The notes under the pieces were generated by a model, which saw nothing but the letters and a program-made list of their open reading frames with translations, was not told where the DNA came from and searched no databases. DNA of 6,948 nt from Lachnospiraceae bacterium (GTDB lineage Bacteria > Bacillota > Clostridia > Lachnospirales > Lachnospiraceae), in NCBI GenBank assembly GCA_017615375.1, contig JAGAAH010000119.1, positions 1 through 6,948 of the forward strand, given 5' to 3'. Positions within the stretch are counted from its first letter, which is position 1. Every line of letters begins with the position of its first letter. A program made the position numbers and the translations under genes. This document shows, piece by piece, positions 5,568 through 6,948 of this stretch.

Positions 5568-6948
5568 ATGAAGTCAGAACATAAGCTTATTAAGATAAGA
5601 GGAGCGAGAGAGCATAATCTTAAGAATGTTGACCTTGATATTCCGAGAGATGAGCTCGTCGTATTTACGGGACTCAGCGGTTCGGGCAAGTCTTCACTTG
5701 CATTTGATACGATATATGCGGAAGGTCAGAGAAGATATATGGAGTCATTGTCTTCTTACGCAAGACAGTTTTTAGGACAGATGGAGAAGCCGAAGGTTGA
5801 GAAGATTGAAGGCTTATCACCTGCCATATCCATAGACCAGAAGTCAACCAATCATAACCCGCGTTCGACGGTCGGTACGGTTACGGAAATCTATGATTAT
5901 TTCAGATTGCTGTACGCACGTATCGGTGTTGTTCACTGTCCTGATTGCGGAAGAGTTATAAGTAAGCAGACAATCGACCAGATGGTAGACCAGGTTATGA
6001 GTTTACCTGAAGGAACCAAGATTCAGCTTCTCGCACCTGTTGTCAGAGGCCGTAAAGGTGAACATCAGAAGCTTTTTGAAAGAGCAAGAAAGAGCGGTTA
6101 TGTGCGTGTAATCGTAGACGGTAATCTTTATGAGCTTACGGAAGACATTCCGCTTGATAAGAATATTAAGCATAATATCGAAATTGTTGTAGATAGATTA
6201 ATAGTTAAGCCGGGAATCGAGAAGCGTCTTACGGACTCAATCGAGAACGTATTGGCGTTATCGGAAGGCTTACTTGCGGTAGATGTAATCGGTGATAAGC
6301 AGATGCTTTTCTCCGAATCTTTCTCATGCCCCGATTGCGGTATAAGTATACCTGAAGTAGAGCCGAGAAGTTTCTCGTTTAACAATCCTTTCGGCGCATG
6401 CCCTGAGTGTCTTGGCCTTGGATATAAGATGGATTTTGATCCGGACCTTATGATACCCGATAAGAGTCTTTCCATTAACGAGGGCGCCATTCAGGCGATG
6501 GGCTGGCTGTCTTCAAATGAAGAGAGAACTTTTACACACTGTTTGCTCGTGGCATTGGCTAAGGAATACAAGTTTTCACTTGATGTTCCTTTTAAGGATT
6601 TGCCGGAAGATATAGTAAATATGCTTCTTTACGGTTTTGACAGAGAGGTTCCCGTACACTATAAAGGCTATAGAGGCGAAGGCGTATATCCTACAAAGTT
6701 TGAGGGCCTTGTGCATAATGAGGAGCGTCGCTATAGAGAGACTGCGTCTGATACCATGAAGAAGGAATACGAGGAGTTTATGAGATTTACTCCTTGTACA
6801 TGCTGTAACGGACAGAGATTAAAGCGTGAATCGCTTGCGGTAACCGTGGGTGATAAGAATATATACGAGACGACTTTAATGTCGGTTAAGGATTTGAGTA
6901 AGTATCTCAGTAGCCTTAACCTTACACATCAGCAGGAGCTTATCGGTG
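5568..6948 (+). CDS. uvrA: Excinuclease ABC subunit A (UvrA), N-terminal half, cut by the window edge
   Basis: UvrA is the dimeric, DNA-scanning ABC ATPase that finds lesions and delivers UvrB. About 460 residues of an expected 940 or so are present, with no stop before the window end. The start ATG follows AGAGG (5557-5561) and lies 15 bp after the uvrB stop, so the two genes are co-transcribed. Visible features are [18 protein letters not shown] (10-27); Walker A GLSGSGKS (35-42, K41); [18 protein letters not shown]; a CPDC motif (C124, C127) leading into the UvrB-binding domain (about 130-245); the first zinc module with C254/C257 and C278/C281; and [14 protein letters not shown], corresponding to the conserved PCxxCxGxRL segment. 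The first ABC signature (LSGGE) and the second ATPase half lie outside the window. Confidence 0.98.
   Translation, partial: MKSEHKLIKIRGAREHNLKNVDLDIPRDELVVFTGLSGSGKSSLAFDTIYAEGQRRYMESLSSYARQFLGQMEKPKVEKIEGLSPAISIDQKSTNHNPRSTVGTVTEIYDYFRLLYARIGVVHCPDCGRVISKQTIDQMVDQVMSLPEGTKIQLLAPVVRGRKGEHQKLFERARKSGYVRVIVDGNLYELTEDIPLDKNIKHNIEIVVDRLIVKPGIEKRLTDSIENVLALSEGLLAVDVIGDKQMLFSESFSCPDCGISIPEVEPRSFSFNNPFGACPECLGLGYKMDFDPDLMIPDKSLSINEGAIQAMGWLSSNEERTFTHCLLVALAKEYKFSLDVPFKDLPEDIVNMLLYGFDREVPVHYKGYRGEGVYPTKFEGLVHNEERRYRETASDTMKKEYEEFMRFTPCTCCNGQRLKRESLAVTVGDKNIYETTLMSVKDLSKYLSSLNLTHQQELIG

Noticed and set aside
6128..6490. Minus-strand open frame inside uvrA
   Set aside because: It is antisense to conserved uvrA, including the zinc module, and has no independent evidence.
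6817..6830. Extra cysteine in the UvrA CTCCNG segment
   Set aside because: The CxxC spacing of the conserved PCxxCxG motif is kept. The additional Cys at a variable position is probably a neutral change.
1..6948. Search for a novel defence, mobile or biosynthetic system
   Set aside because: All five substantial genes fall in well-known families. No repeats, insertion sequence ends, phage genes or clustered unknown genes were seen.

Overview
The window looks like chromosomal DNA from a low-to-moderate GC Gram-positive bacterium, most likely a Clostridia/Lachnospiraceae-type Firmicute. The evidence is a ThiT-type thiamine ECF S-component under a TPP riboswitch, a Gram-positive-type LexA (DinR) box, strong AGGAGG ribosome binding sites, AT-rich promoters and heavy use of AAG, CTT and ATT codons. 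The family-level placement is inference. All five substantial genes belong to known families. I found no transposon, phage gene, CRISPR array, tRNA or rRNA, and no support for a previously undescribed system.

Left part (1-957): a possible 17-residue C-terminal scrap of a plus-strand gene and a minus-strand thiT gene converge on a shared GC-rich hairpin at about 63-83 that can terminate in both directions. thiT has a complete control region: a consensus-like promoter (929-957), a TPP riboswitch aptamer (about 816-895) and a Shine-Dalgarno region that can fold with an upstream C-rich stretch. The product should import thiamine with a shared EcfA/EcfA'/EcfT module encoded elsewhere, and expression should fall when thiamine pyrophosphate is plentiful.

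Middle (954-3466): a LysR-type regulator (minus) is divergent from an NhaC-family antiporter (plus). The 114-bp intergenic region holds a perfect 8-bp inverted repeat (1848-1871). It covers the probable lysR -10 and lies about 50 bp upstream of the predicted nhaC start of transcription. This is the classic arrangement for a LysR protein that represses itself and controls the divergent gene. nhaC ends at a good intrinsic terminator.

Right part (3479-6948): a near-consensus LexA box, a good promoter, then uvrB and uvrA separated by 15 bp. Together they form an SOS-regulated nucleotide excision repair operon. uvrA runs off the window after about 460 codons, before its ABC signature motif. Every gap between genes is under 200 bp, and each is accounted for by the control elements listed.
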